Positions 18,704 through 27,345 of a DNA stretch of 64,000 nt are shown here, in pieces. Below the pieces are notes generated by a model. That model saw nothing but the letters and a program-made list of their open reading frames with translations, was not told where the DNA came from and did no database searches. Source of the DNA: Paenibacillus terricola (GTDB taxonomy: Bacteria; Bacillota; Bacilli; Paenibacillales; Paenibacillaceae); contig NZ_JACXZA010000001.1 of assembly GCF_014779765.1 (NCBI RefSeq), positions 992,001 through 1,056,000 of the forward strand, in the 5' to 3' direction. Within the stretch, counting starts at the first letter, position 1; each line of letters begins with the position of its first letter. The translations under genes and the position numbers were made by a program.

Positions 18704-19800
18704 CGCAGTTGATGGAGCAGCTTGCTCCAAAGCATTACGCTGTGGAGGGAGACCGCATTGGACTCCAGCTCGGTACGCTAAGCAAGCCAATTCCAAAGGT
18801 ATTGGTTGCGCTTGATGTTACGGATGCAGTTGTTGAGGAAGCGATCGAAGCGGGTGCGAATATGATTATTGCGCATCACGCTATTATTTTCCGACCACTG
18901 GCTAAGATTGATACATCGACACCAGCAGGCAAGCTGTACGAGAAGCTCATAAAGCATGACATTGCTGTTTATATCGCACATACGAATCTTGATGTAACGG
19001 ATGGCGGCATTAACGATTGGATGGCTGATATGCTCGGCATCGTGTCAGAGGGCCGCACAAGCCTTGAGGAAGTTCATACGGATAAGCTATATAAACTAGT
19101 CGTCTTCGTACCTGAAACGCATGGAGAGCATGTGCAGCAAGCGCTGTGGAATGCAGGCGCTGGAACAATCGGCAATTATGATAGCTGCAGCTTCGTCATT
19201 GAAGGAACGGGTACGTTCCGTCCAGGAGCAGGGACTGATCCGTTCATCGGGCAGCAGGGCAAGCTGGAGAAGGTAAAAGAAGTGCGAATTGAGACTGTTG
19301 TGCCGCACAGCATTCATCGTGCTGTCGTTCAAGCAATGCTTAAGGCGCATCCTTACGAAGAGGTTGCTTACGACTTGTACCCGATTGACTTGAAAGGCCG
19401 TTCCTTCGGTCTTGGGCGAGTGGGCAAGCTGGAACAGCCTGCATCGCTAGGTGAGCTGGTCGAACGTGTGAAGACGGCATTCGAGGTGCCTTTCGTTCGC
19501 GTTGTAGGCGATCTGAACGCTCCAGTGAAGAAGCTTGCCGTACTTGGCGGGTCCGGTTCCAAATACGTCAGAGCGGCTTCGTTCGCTGGTGCAGATGTGC
19601 TTGTAACAGGCGACATCGATTACCATACCGCACATGATGCACTTGCTGACGGCATGATGATCATTGATCCTGGTCACAACGTAGAGAAGATCATGAAGCA
19701 GCGTGTAACGGAGTGGCTTGCTGCTCGTCTTGCAGAACGTAAATCGACGACAGAGGTCGTTGCATCCCAATTATCGACAGAGCCATTCCAATTCGTATAA
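18679..19800 (+). CDS. yqfO: Nif3-like dinuclear metal centre hexameric protein (YqfO)
   Basis: A 373-residue protein with the Nif3/NIF3 fold. Metal-binding residues appear as IAHHAIIF near residue 62 and as HTNLD (the AHTNLDVTDGG segment) in the first half, and the C-terminal DIDYHTAHDA...IDPGHN supplies the rest. A PII-like insert (about residues 130-230) is typical of Bacillota and Gram-positive members. It has been annotated as GTP cyclohydrolase I type 2, but this activity is doubtful for the family. GAGGAGGT lies 7 bp before the ATG. Confidence 0.92.
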   Translation: MFAKGQTVAQLMEQLAPKHYAVEGDRIGLQLGTLSKPIPKVLVALDVTDAVVEEAIEAGANMIIAHHAIIFRPLAKIDTSTPAGKLYEKLIKHDIAVYIAHTNLDVTDGGINDWMADMLGIVSEGRTSLEEVHTDKLYKLVVFVPETHGEHVQQALWNAGAGTIGNYDSCSFVIEGTGTFRPGAGTDPFIGQQGKLEKVKEVRIETVVPHSIHRAVVQAMLKAHPYEEVAYDLYPIDLKGRSFGLGRVGKLEQPASLGELVERVKTAFEVPFVRVVGDLNAPVKKLAVLGGSGSKYVRAASFAGADVLVTGDIDYHTAHDALADGMMIIDPGHNVEKIMKQRVTEWLAARLAERKSTTEVVASQLSTEPFQFV

Positions 19801-19830
19801 TGTTTGGTTGGATTGGTTTACGATAATGGG

Positions 19831-19859
19831 TTGAGCTTTCGTAAATTTGCGAGTATACT
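19831..19859 (+). promoter_or_regulatory. SigA-type promoter of rnpB
   Basis: TTGAGC (19831-19836) and TATACT (19854-19859) are separated by 17 bp. The expected start lies about 7 bp downstream, where the RNase P RNA P1 stem begins. Confidence 0.75.
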
Positions 19860-19866
19860 AACTAAG

Positions 19867-20281
19867 CGAACCGGAAAGTTTGACAGACAATCGCTGGCGG
19901 CTATAGGCCGCGAGAGGAAAGTCCGGGCTCCGTAGGGCAGGATGCTGGATAACGTCCAGTCAGCGCGAGCTGAAGGATAGTGCCACAGAAATGGACCGCC
20001 GATGGCCGGCTTATGCCGGATCAGGTAAGGGTGGAACCGTGGTGTAAGAGACCACGAGGAGCATAGGTGACTATGTTCCTGGTAAACCCCATCTGGAGCA
20101 AGACCGAGAGAACGCAGCGCTGTGAGGCGCACCCTTGCCCGGGGCGTGTTCGGGTTGGTTGCTTGAGCCGTTCAGCAATGTTCGGCCTAGATAGATGATT
20201 GTCGCTAAGTAGGTGGGAGGGTCGTTCCCGTTTACACCACCGAAAGTACAGAACCCGGCTTACGGCAAACTTTCCGCACGA
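19867..20281 (+). ncRNA. rnpB: RNase P RNA (rnpB), class A-like
   Basis: P1 is a perfect 11-bp stem between CGGAAAGTTTG (19872-19882) and CAAACTTTCCG (20266-20276). The conserved core GAGGAAAGTCCGGGCTCC is at about 19912-19929, and ACAGAA with the closing CAGAACCCGGCTTA occurs near the 3' end. The interior (ACCGCCGATGGCC, GGATCAGGTAAGGGTG, GCTTGAGCC...GGCCTAGAT) reads like class A RNase P RNA rather than the B. subtilis class B. It processes tRNA 5' ends with RnpA. It has its own promoter and terminator. Confidence 0.95.
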
Positions 20282-20300
20282 ACCAATTATGTTAACGAAC

Positions 20301-20352
20301 AAGGAGCTGGCACTGCGTCATGTATCATGACAGCAGAGCAGCTCCTTTTTGT
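20301..20352 (+). terminator. Intrinsic terminator of rnpB
   Basis: AAGGAGCTG (20301-20309) pairs with CAGCTCCTT (20339-20347), with an inner GTCATG/CATGAC stem, followed by TTTTTG. Confidence 0.75.
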
Positions 20353-20396
20353 ATTTTCCGCCATAGGCTCCATGAAGTGATGGATCAGTTTATTAC

Positions 20397-20428
20397 AGAA
20401 ATAAGCGCAGTGAGCCTGCGCTTATTTG
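20397..20428 (-). terminator. Hairpin after the S8 protease gene
   Basis: AATAAGCGCA and TGCGCTTATT form a 10-bp stem 7 bp past the stop on the minus strand. The downstream T run is weak (TTTCTGT). Confidence 0.5.
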
Positions 20429-20432
20429 AGCT

Positions 20433-22322
20433 TTATTTGGTTGATTTGCCCAACTTACGCGCGACATTATGCGGGTAACGCTGCAGCGATACAGCCGACT
20501 GTTCTGCGGCATCGAGCGCCTTCTCGACGTCGATTTGACCATAGCCGAAGTATATGTCTTTGCCCTTCTCGCCAAGATCTTTTGCTGTCTGCCGGATGAT
20601 GTCCATCACTTCCGTGTTCTTAAGCTCAGGGTTGATGGACCGAATGAGCGCAGCGAGTGCTGCCACATGCGGGCTTGCCATCGATGTGCCTGACAGCGCG
20701 GCATATTGGCTGCCTGGATAGGTGCTTGCGATAGAATCACCAGGAGCGGCTACATCGATATATTTGCCATAGTTCGAGAAAGAAGCCCGCTGACCCTTCT
20801 GATCGGTTGCTGCAACTGCCAACACTTCCGGATAAGCGGCCGGGTAGCCAGGACGTTCTGAATTGTCATTACCGCTGGCAGCGACAAGTACAACATCATG
20901 GTCAAAGGCGTACTTGAGCGCATCATGCAGAAATTGAGCTTCAGCATAATTGCCTAAACTCATATTGATGACCTTGGCTCCGTGGTCTGTTGCCCAGATA
21001 ACGCCTTGTGCGACCGAATAAGTGGAGCCGGCACCACTGCTGTCGAGCACCTTGACCGGCAATATTTTGTTATACCAAGTCATCCCCGCAACGCCCTCGC
21101 CATTGTTAACAGCCGCTGCAATGATGCCCGCCACATGCGTGCCATGACCAACATCATCCTCCGGCGCCTCTTCTTGACTCACGATGTTCATGCCATTGAC
21201 GAGCTTGCCCGTCAGATCGGGATGATCAGCTTGAACGCCAGTATCAAGCACGCCAACTAGGATTTGATCGCTGCCTCGACCAACGCTCCATCCCTTCTCT
21301 GTGCTGATTCTCGGCAAGTTCCACTGATATTCCTTATACAGTACGTCATTCGGAATAACCGACTTATGGTCATCCAACGATAATGGAGCCGACTGTCCTG
21401 ATTGTATTTGACGATCATTCGTCATATATAAATAATGGGGCTCTACATAAACTGGGTTCCAGCGCTGCTCAAAATAACGCATCATCGTTTTCGTTTCCAT
21501 CTTTTCGGATCTGAACACAAACGTATAACCAAGCTTTTGGATCGTCAATGCATTGATGTCTTTACGGATTTGCGCAAGCTCAAGATCAGTTGGGTCTTTG
21601 TGGAAACGTACGACTACCTCGTTAACATGATAATGGCTTGCGCCGCCATTATCCTCGCCAGTTCGTACAGTCATTTCCTCGGTCGAGTTCGCTTTGACGG
21701 ACTCAACACGGTAGTGTCCTTCGGCAGGGTACGGGACAAGCCGCAGATTCCGGCGCTGGTGCCGTTCGACTTGGCCAACGACATCCTGCTTCACGAGACC
21801 AACAACGCCGCTTCCGAGATGCTTAGGTTCAGGGCTGCCGAGTACAATGTACCGATGTCCGTTATGAAGGAACGGAGATGATGTGTATTTGTCGCCCTTC
21901 TTAACAGCAGCACGAGCCTCCGACAGCAGTTTATCCGCTTTGTCACGGACAGTTGCCGGAACGGCTCCTCGTTCGACGGCACGCTTGTCGTTCATCCAGC
22001 TGATGTACAGCATGTGCTTATGCATGTCCATCATGTTTTTTATCTTCTCGCTCTTCGTAGAACCTTCTGCATGTCCGGATGCCAAATGAGCGAAATCTTT
22101 GGTGCATTCCGTTGTACAAAGCATTGAAGTGGCATCCATATCGTGCTGCATAATTTTGAGCTTGCTCGTCGTTTCGGCTTTAACTGACTCCGCGCGTGAC
22201 TTGGTGGTTGCGGATGGTGCAGGCTTGCTCTTTGGTTTAGGCTCCGAGCAGGACGAAAGCGGCAGAACGATAAGCGCAGCTGTTGCCAAGGCGATCCAGC
22301 TTTTCCATTGTTGTTGTCGCAA
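20433..22322 (-). CDS. Subtilisin-like (S8) serine protease, probable lipoprotein
   Basis: A 629-residue predicted secreted protease. TTG 22322 is chosen because GGAGG lies 8 bp upstream and it yields a compact lipoprotein signal (MRQQQWKSWIALATAALIV...) ending in the lipobox LSSC; the upstream ATGs at 22391 and 22337 lack a well-spaced site and would put 18-23 extra residues before the signal. The catalytic triad is Asp360 (VLDTGVQ), His393 (GHGTHVAG) and Ser547 (SGTSMASPH). About 330 residues precede the catalytic domain, including a possible inhibitory propeptide. It is monocistronic and divergent from the DUF3907 gene. Substrate unknown. Confidence 0.88.
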   Translation of the reverse strand: MRQQQWKSWIALATAALIVLPLSSCSEPKPKSKPAPSATTKSRAESVKAETTSKLKIMQHDMDATSMLCTTECTKDFAHLASGHAEGSTKSEKIKNMMDMHKHMLYISWMNDKRAVERGAVPATVRDKADKLLSEARAAVKKGDKYTSSPFLHNGHRYIVLGSPEPKHLGSGVVGLVKQDVVGQVERHQRRNLRLVPYPAEGHYRVESVKANSTEEMTVRTGEDNGGASHYHVNEVVVRFHKDPTDLELAQIRKDINALTIQKLGYTFVFRSEKMETKTMMRYFEQRWNPVYVEPHYLYMTNDRQIQSGQSAPLSLDDHKSVIPNDVLYKEYQWNLPRISTEKGWSVGRGSDQILVGVLDTGVQADHPDLTGKLVNGMNIVSQEEAPEDDVGHGTHVAGIIAAAVNNGEGVAGMTWYNKILPVKVLDSSGAGSTYSVAQGVIWATDHGAKVINMSLGNYAEAQFLHDALKYAFDHDVVLVAASGNDNSERPGYPAAYPEVLAVAATDQKGQRASFSNYGKYIDVAAPGDSIASTYPGSQYAALSGTSMASPHVAALAALIRSINPELKNTEVMDIIRQTAKDLGEKGKDIYFGYGQIDVEKALDAAEQSAVSLQRYPHNVARKLGKSTK

Positions 22323-22422
22323 CTCTAATTCCTCCATCTGCCCTATGCGGGGCTGTTCGCAGCATTCCTCCTTAGAGTAAGAAAACGGCATCTAAATTAT
22401 GCGGAGAATGAGGCGAAGGAGT

Positions 22423-22449
22423 GTACCATCGAGCAGTCATTTATGGTAC
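22423..22449. promoter_or_regulatory. Inverted repeat in the divergent protease/DUF3907 region
   Basis: GTACCAT (22423-22429) and ATGGTAC (22443-22449) are a perfect 7-bp inverted repeat, followed by GATAAT. It could be an operator or a hairpin. The rest of the 310-bp gap holds only the short repeat at 22481-22509. Confidence 0.35.
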
Positions 22450-22480
22450 GATAATAAAGATTTTGTTGAAATATAAGACA

Positions 22481-22509
22481 CTATAAGTTCCTGTTCAAAA
22501 AGTTTGAAC
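22481..22509. repeat. Short CTATAAG...GTTCAAA repeat
   Basis: CTATAAG is followed by GTTCAAA-AAG-TTTGAAC, a perfect 7-bp inverted repeat. It is related to the units at 13402, 41828 and 51269. Confidence 0.5.
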
Positions 22510-22632
22510 GACTTCTAGAAGATGATGCTTATAGGTGCGCTTATTTGTTACCGGAAAAGAAACTCGCTGTGCAGCTTGAAGGAAGGCGGCAGCCGTTTCA
22601 CCTTGATGGATAAGAAAGGGGAGCAACTCCAT

Positions 22633-23133
22633 ATGCCAGTTGCCAACGTTAAAGGTTTAAGCGAAACAACCCACGCGAAGCTGAAGGAAGCTATTGTCCA
22701 ATTAGAGTCGTTCCTTAACGAATATGCAGTGCCGCAGCTTGCGAACGGCGATACGAGCGAGGGCGCGGCGCTCTTCTATAAAGGGCTGCTCGCTGACTTG
22801 CGTCATCTGCTTGTGTATTCGGAAACGGTCTATGAGAAAATCGGCATCGTATTGCGCCGTCCGAACTTCGATACGGAAGCTGCAGAGCGCAGTCTGTATG
22901 AAGCTTATCATCAAGCGGTTGCCGCATTCTTCTATCCGAAGAATGAGTGTTATTCTGAAGATGGTCGTTACGCGTACACGGGGCAAGATGCGATTCGTTT
23001 CCGTTTCGTTCCAACTCGCCCTGCACGTGAAATCGTGCTGTCAGTGTCCAAAGTGTATGAGGAGCTTCGCGACGAGCTTGCTTATTATGAGAACGACTAT
23101 ATGACCCAACGCCGCATGCAAGGGCAAAAATAA
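22633..23133 (+). CDS. DUF3907 (YpuI-like) protein
   Basis: A 166-residue soluble protein, mostly helical, with the conserved pattern of DUF3907/YpuI (LRHLLVYSETVYEKIGIVLRR ... RFRFVPTRPAREI). ATG 22633 is preferred because AAAGGGGAG lies 9 bp upstream; longer in-frame starts exist at 22522 and 22609 without better sites. Function is unknown in the family. The next gene begins 52 bp downstream and may be co-transcribed. Confidence 0.8.
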   Translation: MPVANVKGLSETTHAKLKEAIVQLESFLNEYAVPQLANGDTSEGAALFYKGLLADLRHLLVYSETVYEKIGIVLRRPNFDTEAAERSLYEAYHQAVAAFFYPKNECYSEDGRYAYTGQDAIRFRFVPTRPAREIVLSVSKVYEELRDELAYYENDYMTQRRMQGQK

Positions 23134-23148
23134 CCTCGCATGCGCAAA

Positions 23149-23177
23149 CCTCCGCTGCGGCAAGCTAGTAGCGGAGG
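23149..23177 (+). promoter_or_regulatory. Hairpin covering the ribosome binding site of the DUF1540 gene
   Basis: CCTCCGCT (23149-23156) pairs perfectly with AGCGGAGG (23170-23177). The second arm contains the GGAGG of the following gene, so the structure could limit its translation. Confidence 0.5.
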
Positions 23178-23185
23178 TGATGAAG

Positions 23186-23386
23186 ATGCCAAGTGGCGTC
23201 AAGTGCAGCGTTTCGAATTGTACGTTCTGGAAGGAAGGCAATCGTTGCAATGCGGATCAGATCGAGGTTGATTTAGACGCACATGCCTCGTTTTACGCGG
23301 AATTTGCAAGTGAATCATTTATCGATCATCAGGATGAAGCAACTGAATCTTCTGTCACCTGCTGCCAAACGTTTCGGAAGAGGTGA
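23186..23386 (+). CDS. DUF1540 small cysteine-rich protein
   Basis: A 66-residue protein with the DUF1540 cysteine pattern: GVKCSVSNCTFW, then C near residue 22 (GNRCNADQIEV), and CC near the C-terminus (VTCCQTF). This fits a small metal-binding module; the function of the family is unknown, although members are often found in spore-formers. ATG 23186 has GGAGG 8 bp upstream; GTG 23177 and ATG 23180 are too close to that site. The next start codon follows the stop by only 5 bp. Confidence 0.85.
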   Translation: MPSGVKCSVSNCTFWKEGNRCNADQIEVDLDAHASFYAEFASESFIDHQDEATESSVTCCQTFRKR

Positions 23387-23391
23387 CAGAG

Positions 23392-23808
23392 ATGGGCAAC
23401 GATTGGGAAGATTGGAGCTCACAGCCTGAAGAACCGAACAATCATCATCCGCGCCGCACGGTATGGAGACGCAAACGGCGGGACGATACGGAAATTTCAG
23501 CTGAAGCTGGGGCATTCCCGAGCTATACGGGCTATTTGCCGGACGCGCATAAGCGTCATGAGGCTCATGTATATCAGGAGACGACGCAAAGATCATCAGT
23601 CTCGTCTACAGTGGGATGGATTGGTCTCATATTCGCTATCGCTTCTTGGTTTCTATGGCCGGTCATCATGGGGCCAACTGCAGCCGCATTAGGTTTGTAT
23701 GCATTTAGTACAGGCAGCCGCGCGCTTGGCATCTGGTCCATGACGCTAGGTATTATTGCAGCAGCCGTGTATCTGGTGCTCATACCGATCTATATGGCAG
23801 CCCGATGA
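23392..23808 (+). CDS. Small membrane protein, DUF4190-like
   Basis: A 138-residue protein. The first 70 residues are hydrophilic and charged (tryptophan-rich start, Arg/Lys cluster). The remainder holds two or three hydrophobic helices with Gly/Ala-rich turns (WLGLIFAI-type, GLYAFSTGSRALGIWSM) that resemble DUF4190 domains. GAAGAGG lies 8 bp upstream of the ATG. It is probably co-transcribed with the DUF1540 gene and ends at a terminator. Function unknown. Confidence 0.72.
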   Translation: MGNDWEDWSSQPEEPNNHHPRRTVWRRKRRDDTEISAEAGAFPSYTGYLPDAHKRHEAHVYQETTQRSSVSSTVGWIGLIFAIASWFLWPVIMGPTAAALGLYAFSTGSRALGIWSMTLGIIAAAVYLVLIPIYMAAR

Positions 23809-23817
23809 ATGTAAACA

Positions 23818-23857
23818 AGCCGGTATTTCCGATTGTCGGGAATATCGGCTTTTTGAG
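23818..23857 (+). terminator. Intrinsic terminator
   Basis: AGCCGGTATTTCC pairs with GGGAATATCGGCT (some G-U and bulged positions), followed by TTTTTG. Confidence 0.75.
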
Positions 23858-23952
23858 TTGGGACTGGCGAACTTTCTCGAAACCATGTAAAATAATATCG
23901 AAACATGCGAAGGTATCATTTTTAACCATTACATAACATCGGGAGAGATCAT

Positions 23953-24654
23953 ATGAGCATCGATCCGCGTACTATGGCAACACTGCTCCAGATGCAGTGG
24001 ACGAATAAAACAAGCGATTACGCAGCATCGCCATTCACAGCCGCAACAGGTGAGGGTGAATCTTCCATATTTGATACGCTGCTGTCGCAATATATGATGA
24101 ATGGGACGGGCATGGATACGTCTGATTTTTCGTCGTATGCTTCGTCATACGCATCACTCGGACTTGGAGATAATATCATACCGCCAATTGCAGGCCTTGA
24201 TGGTTTGTTGTATGCTTCAATGCAGCAGCAATCAGATTCTTCGGCTTCTTCAACGGAATACGATGATTACATTAATGAAGCTGCATCGAAGTATGGCATT
24301 GATCCTTCGCTCATTCGAGCGGTTATCCAGACAGAGTCGTCGTATAATGCGAATGCGGTCTCCTCTGCAGGCGCGAAAGGCCTTATGCAGCTTATGGATG
24401 GAACAGCACGGAGCCTTGGGGTTTACAATTCATTTGATCCTGCGCAAAATATTGAGGGAGGCACTCGTTACCTTGCCTCGCTGTTGAACAAATATAACGG
24501 CAATGAAGCAGTAGCCCTTGCTGCTTATAACGCAGGACCGGGTCGTGTCGATCGTCTGCAGATCTCGACGAACGAACAACTCCAAGCACTGGCGTCTTCG
24601 CTCCCAGTCGAAACGCAGCGTTATGTAGCGAAAGTTCTGGCGGCTAAGCAATAA
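23953..24654 (+). CDS. Lytic transglycosylase (SLT domain) protein
   Basis: A 233-residue protein with a C-terminal goose-lysozyme-like SLT domain (about residues 110-230): catalytic Glu in [17 protein letters not shown], and the [10 protein letters not shown] motif. Such enzymes cleave peptidoglycan glycan strands to 1,6-anhydro-MurNAc. No classical signal peptide is visible in the first 110 residues, which are Ser/Met/Gln-rich; export may be non-classical, or the domain may act late in sporulation or lysis. GGGAGAG precedes the ATG. It is monocistronic, bounded by terminators on both sides. Confidence 0.88.
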   Translation: MSIDPRTMATLLQMQWTNKTSDYAASPFTAATGEGESSIFDTLLSQYMMNGTGMDTSDFSSYASSYASLGLGDNIIPPIAGLDGLLYASMQQQSDSSASSTEYDDYINEAASKYGIDPSLIRAVIQTESSYNANAVSSAGAKGLMQLMDGTARSLGVYNSFDPAQNIEGGTRYLASLLNKYNGNEAVALAAYNAGPGRVDRLQISTNEQLQALASSLPVETQRYVAKVLAAKQ

Positions 24655-24692
24655 GAAATCGTACAGCAATTAATTACTTATACTATCGTTGT

Positions 24693-24720
24693 CGAAAGGC
24701 TCCGTGAGGAGCCTTTCTTG
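24693..24720 (+). terminator. Intrinsic terminator after the transglycosylase gene
   Basis: GAAAGGCTCC-GTG-AGGAGCCTTTC followed by TTGATTTT. The stem is strong, the T run moderate. Confidence 0.8.
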
Positions 24721-24846
24721 ATTTTATAAGAGCTCGAACGAAAGTTGTGCCCAACGGGCACGCGGCTCCCAGCAGGAAGTAGATAATCTACGGCTCTGTT
24801 TATCCCACAATCCATTCCGGGGTCCAGGTGTTGGAAACCCATGGGG

Positions 24847-24865
24847 TCCTCCCTTGCAGGGAGGA
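24847..24865. repeat. Palindromic hairpin before the cysteine desulfurase gene
   Basis: TCCTCCCT-TGC-AGGGAGGA, a perfect 8-bp stem within a GC-rich stretch (24780-24885). The rest of the 250-bp gap holds no gene. Confidence 0.4.
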
Positions 24866-24905
24866 TTTAGGTGGGTAGAGATCCTTTTAGAAAGGAGACA
24901 AGGAT

Positions 24906-26060
24906 ATGCTTTACTTTGATCATTGCGCTTCAACGCCGCCGCGCGAAGAAGTCATCCAGACGTTAGCGGAAGTGATGCGCATTCACTATGCGAATCCATC
25001 CTCTATCCATCAGGCTGGCGCTGATGCAGGTCAGTTAATTGAACGCTCAAGGGGCCTTATTGCGAAGCTGTTCAATACGAAGCCCGAAGAGTGGGTTTTT
25101 ACGTCCGGTGGCACAGAAAGCAATAACCTCGCCATTAGAGGCGTTGCTAAGCAATTTGCAAGCAGAGGCAAGCATCTCATTACGACATCGATTGAGCATG
25201 CCTCGGTATACGAGACATTTCAACAATTAGAGCATGAAGGATATACCGTTACGTATTTGCCTGTAGATGAGCGGGGAATTGTATCCGTGGAGGCTCTTAA
25301 GGCTGCGTTGACGGAGGAAACGATACTCGTAAGCATCATGCACGTCAACAATGAGACGGGAGCAATCCAACCGATAGCTGAGATCGGACAACTGCTCAAG
25401 TCGCATCCGAAGACACTGTTCCATGTTGATGCGGTGCAGAGTATCGGGAAGCTGCCGATTGATCTGGTTGGCTGGGGAATTGATTTGTTATCTGGTTCCG
25501 CTCATAAGGTACGTGGACCTAAGGGCGTCGGCATTGCCTATATACGGAGCGGGCTTGTGATTGCACCGCTGCTTACAGGTGGCGAGCAGGAGCGTGCCCT
25601 GCGTGCAGGCACATCCAATACACCCGCGATCGTTGCATCGGCTAAGGCGTTTCGAATGGCGATGGAGGCAGCGGAGAACCATAACAAGCAATGGTCGCAG
25701 CTTCGCAATCAGCTCATTGATCGGCTCGTTCCAATAACGGAGTTAGTAATGAATAGCGGGAAAGACGATAGCAGTTCTGCTCCGCATATCGTTCATTTCA
25801 GCTACCCTGGAATGAAGCCGGAAGTGATCGTGCATGCACTTGAGAAGCTTGGTTTTATCGTTTCAACCAAATCGGCCTGCTCCTCGAAGGATGACAAGCC
25901 ATCACGCGTGATCATGGCGATGACAGGCGACGCAAGACGCGCGGCAAGCGGAATCAGAATCAGCTTCGGAGATGAGCATACGGCGAGCGACGTGGATCAG
26001 CTTGCCGATGCAATCCAGCGTACGATTGCTGAACTGAAGCCTATGGAGAGGAGAATTTAA
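24906..26060 (+). CDS. Cysteine desulfurase (NifS/IscS family), ThiI partner
   Basis: A 384-residue PLP-dependent class V aminotransferase fold enzyme. The PLP-binding Lys201 is in GSAHKVRGPKG and the persulfide-forming Cys325 is in KSACSSKDD. It releases sulfur from cysteine as a protein-bound persulfide. thiI begins at the very next base, so the two are coupled and this enzyme most likely donates sulfur to ThiI for tRNA 4-thiouridine, as NifZ does in B. subtilis. AAAGGAGA precedes the ATG. Confidence 0.95.
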   Translation: MLYFDHCASTPPREEVIQTLAEVMRIHYANPSSIHQAGADAGQLIERSRGLIAKLFNTKPEEWVFTSGGTESNNLAIRGVAKQFASRGKHLITTSIEHASVYETFQQLEHEGYTVTYLPVDERGIVSVEALKAALTEETILVSIMHVNNETGAIQPIAEIGQLLKSHPKTLFHVDAVQSIGKLPIDLVGWGIDLLSGSAHKVRGPKGVGIAYIRSGLVIAPLLTGGEQERALRAGTSNTPAIVASAKAFRMAMEAAENHNKQWSQLRNQLIDRLVPITELVMNSGKDDSSSAPHIVHFSYPGMKPEVIVHALEKLGFIVSTKSACSSKDDKPSRVIMAMTGDARRAASGIRISFGDEHTASDVDQLADAIQRTIAELKPMERRI

Positions 26061-27296
26061 TTGTCGGCTGCAATTTATGATATGGTACTGCTGCGTCTAG
26101 GCAGCGAAATTACGGTGAAAGGGAAAAACCGTCACCGATTCGAGCAGGTACTTGCGGATCATGTCCGTAAGGCACTCCGTCCGTTTGATCGGGCTGATGT
26201 TCAGCATACTTACGGCAGACTTTACGTCATGCTCAATGACCATCCGTACGAAGAGATTGCCGATGCGCTGCGCGACGTATTCGGCCTTGTCTCATTTAGC
26301 CCGGTCAAAAAGACGGAAGCGGACCTGGATGCGATTCGCAACACAGCGCTTGCGGTGTTTCGGGCGAATAAAGGTCCGAAGAGCACATTTAAGGTGACGG
26401 TCAAACGGGGCTGGAAGCAGTTCCCTCATGATTCGATGGAGATGAATCATCTTATCGCTTCGCATGTCCTTCGCGAAACGCCGGAGCTAAAGGTTGATAT
26501 TCGCAAACCAGAGGTCGAACTTCGTGTCGATATTCAACAAGGCGCCGCTTATGTATACTGCGACGTCGAGAGAGGCGCGGGCGGCTTCCCTTATGGTGCG
26601 AACGGTAAAGGGCTTCTGCTGCTATCAGGAGGGATTGACAGCCCGGTAGCCGGCTGGCTTGGTATGCGCAAGGGGCTGACGCTGGAAGCCGTGCATTTTC
26701 ACTCGTATCCATTCACAAGCGAACAGGCGAAAGAGAAAGTCGTTACACTTGCGAAGCGTCTGCTTCATTATACGAATGGCAAATTCAAGCTGCATCTCGT
26801 GCCGTTCACAGACATTCAGACAAGCTTCGTTCAAGCTGGACAGGAGCGGCTGATCATTACGTTAATGCGCCGCGCGATGCTGCGCATTACAGAACAAATT
26901 GCAGAGCGCGAAAGCGCTCATGCCATTGTAACTGGCGACAGCCTTGGTCAAGTCGCGAGCCAGACACTTGGCAGCATGAATGTAATCGGCCGAGCAGCGA
27001 GTCTGCCGATTCTAAGGCCGCTTGTCATGATGGACAAGGTCGACATTATCAGGATCGCAGAGAGCATCGGTACGTACGAGACAAGTATTTTGCCATATGA
27101 GGATTGCTGCACCTTATTCGTGCCGAAGTCGCCGACGACGAATCCGAATTTGGAATCGGTCGAGAAGGCGGAAGCTTTGATTCCGAATCTGGATGAGATG
27201 ATTGCGCTCGCTGTGAAAAATACCGTGACGGTTGTATTGAAGCAGGAACAGCCACAGAAGCAGGCAGCAGAAACAGCTGAAGACCGGTGGTTCTAA
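26061..27296 (+). CDS. thiI: tRNA 4-thiouridine synthase ThiI
   Basis: A 411-residue protein starting at TTG (GAGAGGAG about 8 bp upstream). It has an N-terminal ferredoxin-like domain, a THUMP domain (about residues 60-170) and a PP-loop adenylation domain with LLSGGIDSPVAGW near residue 190. The C-terminal rhodanese domain of the E. coli protein is absent, as is normal in Bacillota, leaving 4-thiouridine formation in tRNA as the likely role. The gene order with the desulfurase supports this. Confidence 0.95.
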   Translation: MSAAIYDMVLLRLGSEITVKGKNRHRFEQVLADHVRKALRPFDRADVQHTYGRLYVMLNDHPYEEIADALRDVFGLVSFSPVKKTEADLDAIRNTALAVFRANKGPKSTFKVTVKRGWKQFPHDSMEMNHLIASHVLRETPELKVDIRKPEVELRVDIQQGAAYVYCDVERGAGGFPYGANGKGLLLLSGGIDSPVAGWLGMRKGLTLEAVHFHSYPFTSEQAKEKVVTLAKRLLHYTNGKFKLHLVPFTDIQTSFVQAGQERLIITLMRRAMLRITEQIAERESAHAIVTGDSLGQVASQTLGSMNVIGRAASLPILRPLVMMDKVDIIRIAESIGTYETSILPYEDCCTLFVPKSPTTNPNLESVEKAEALIPNLDEMIALAVKNTVTVVLKQEQPQKQAAETAEDRWF

Positions 27297-27314
27297 ACAA
27301 AGTCATATACGAAA

Positions 27315-27345
27315 AAACAGGGGCTCCTATGCGGAGTCCCTGTTG
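27315..27345. terminator. Bidirectional terminator between thiI and terC
   Basis: AACAGGGGCTCC and GGAGTCCCTGTT form a strong stem with loop TATGC. Its 3' half overlaps the end of the minus-strand gene. Confidence 0.7.

Noticed and set aside
24724-24905. Possible tRNA or small RNA gene before the cysteine desulfurase
   Set aside because: GC-rich hairpins are present but no cloverleaf, anticodon arm or T-loop sequence could be assembled.
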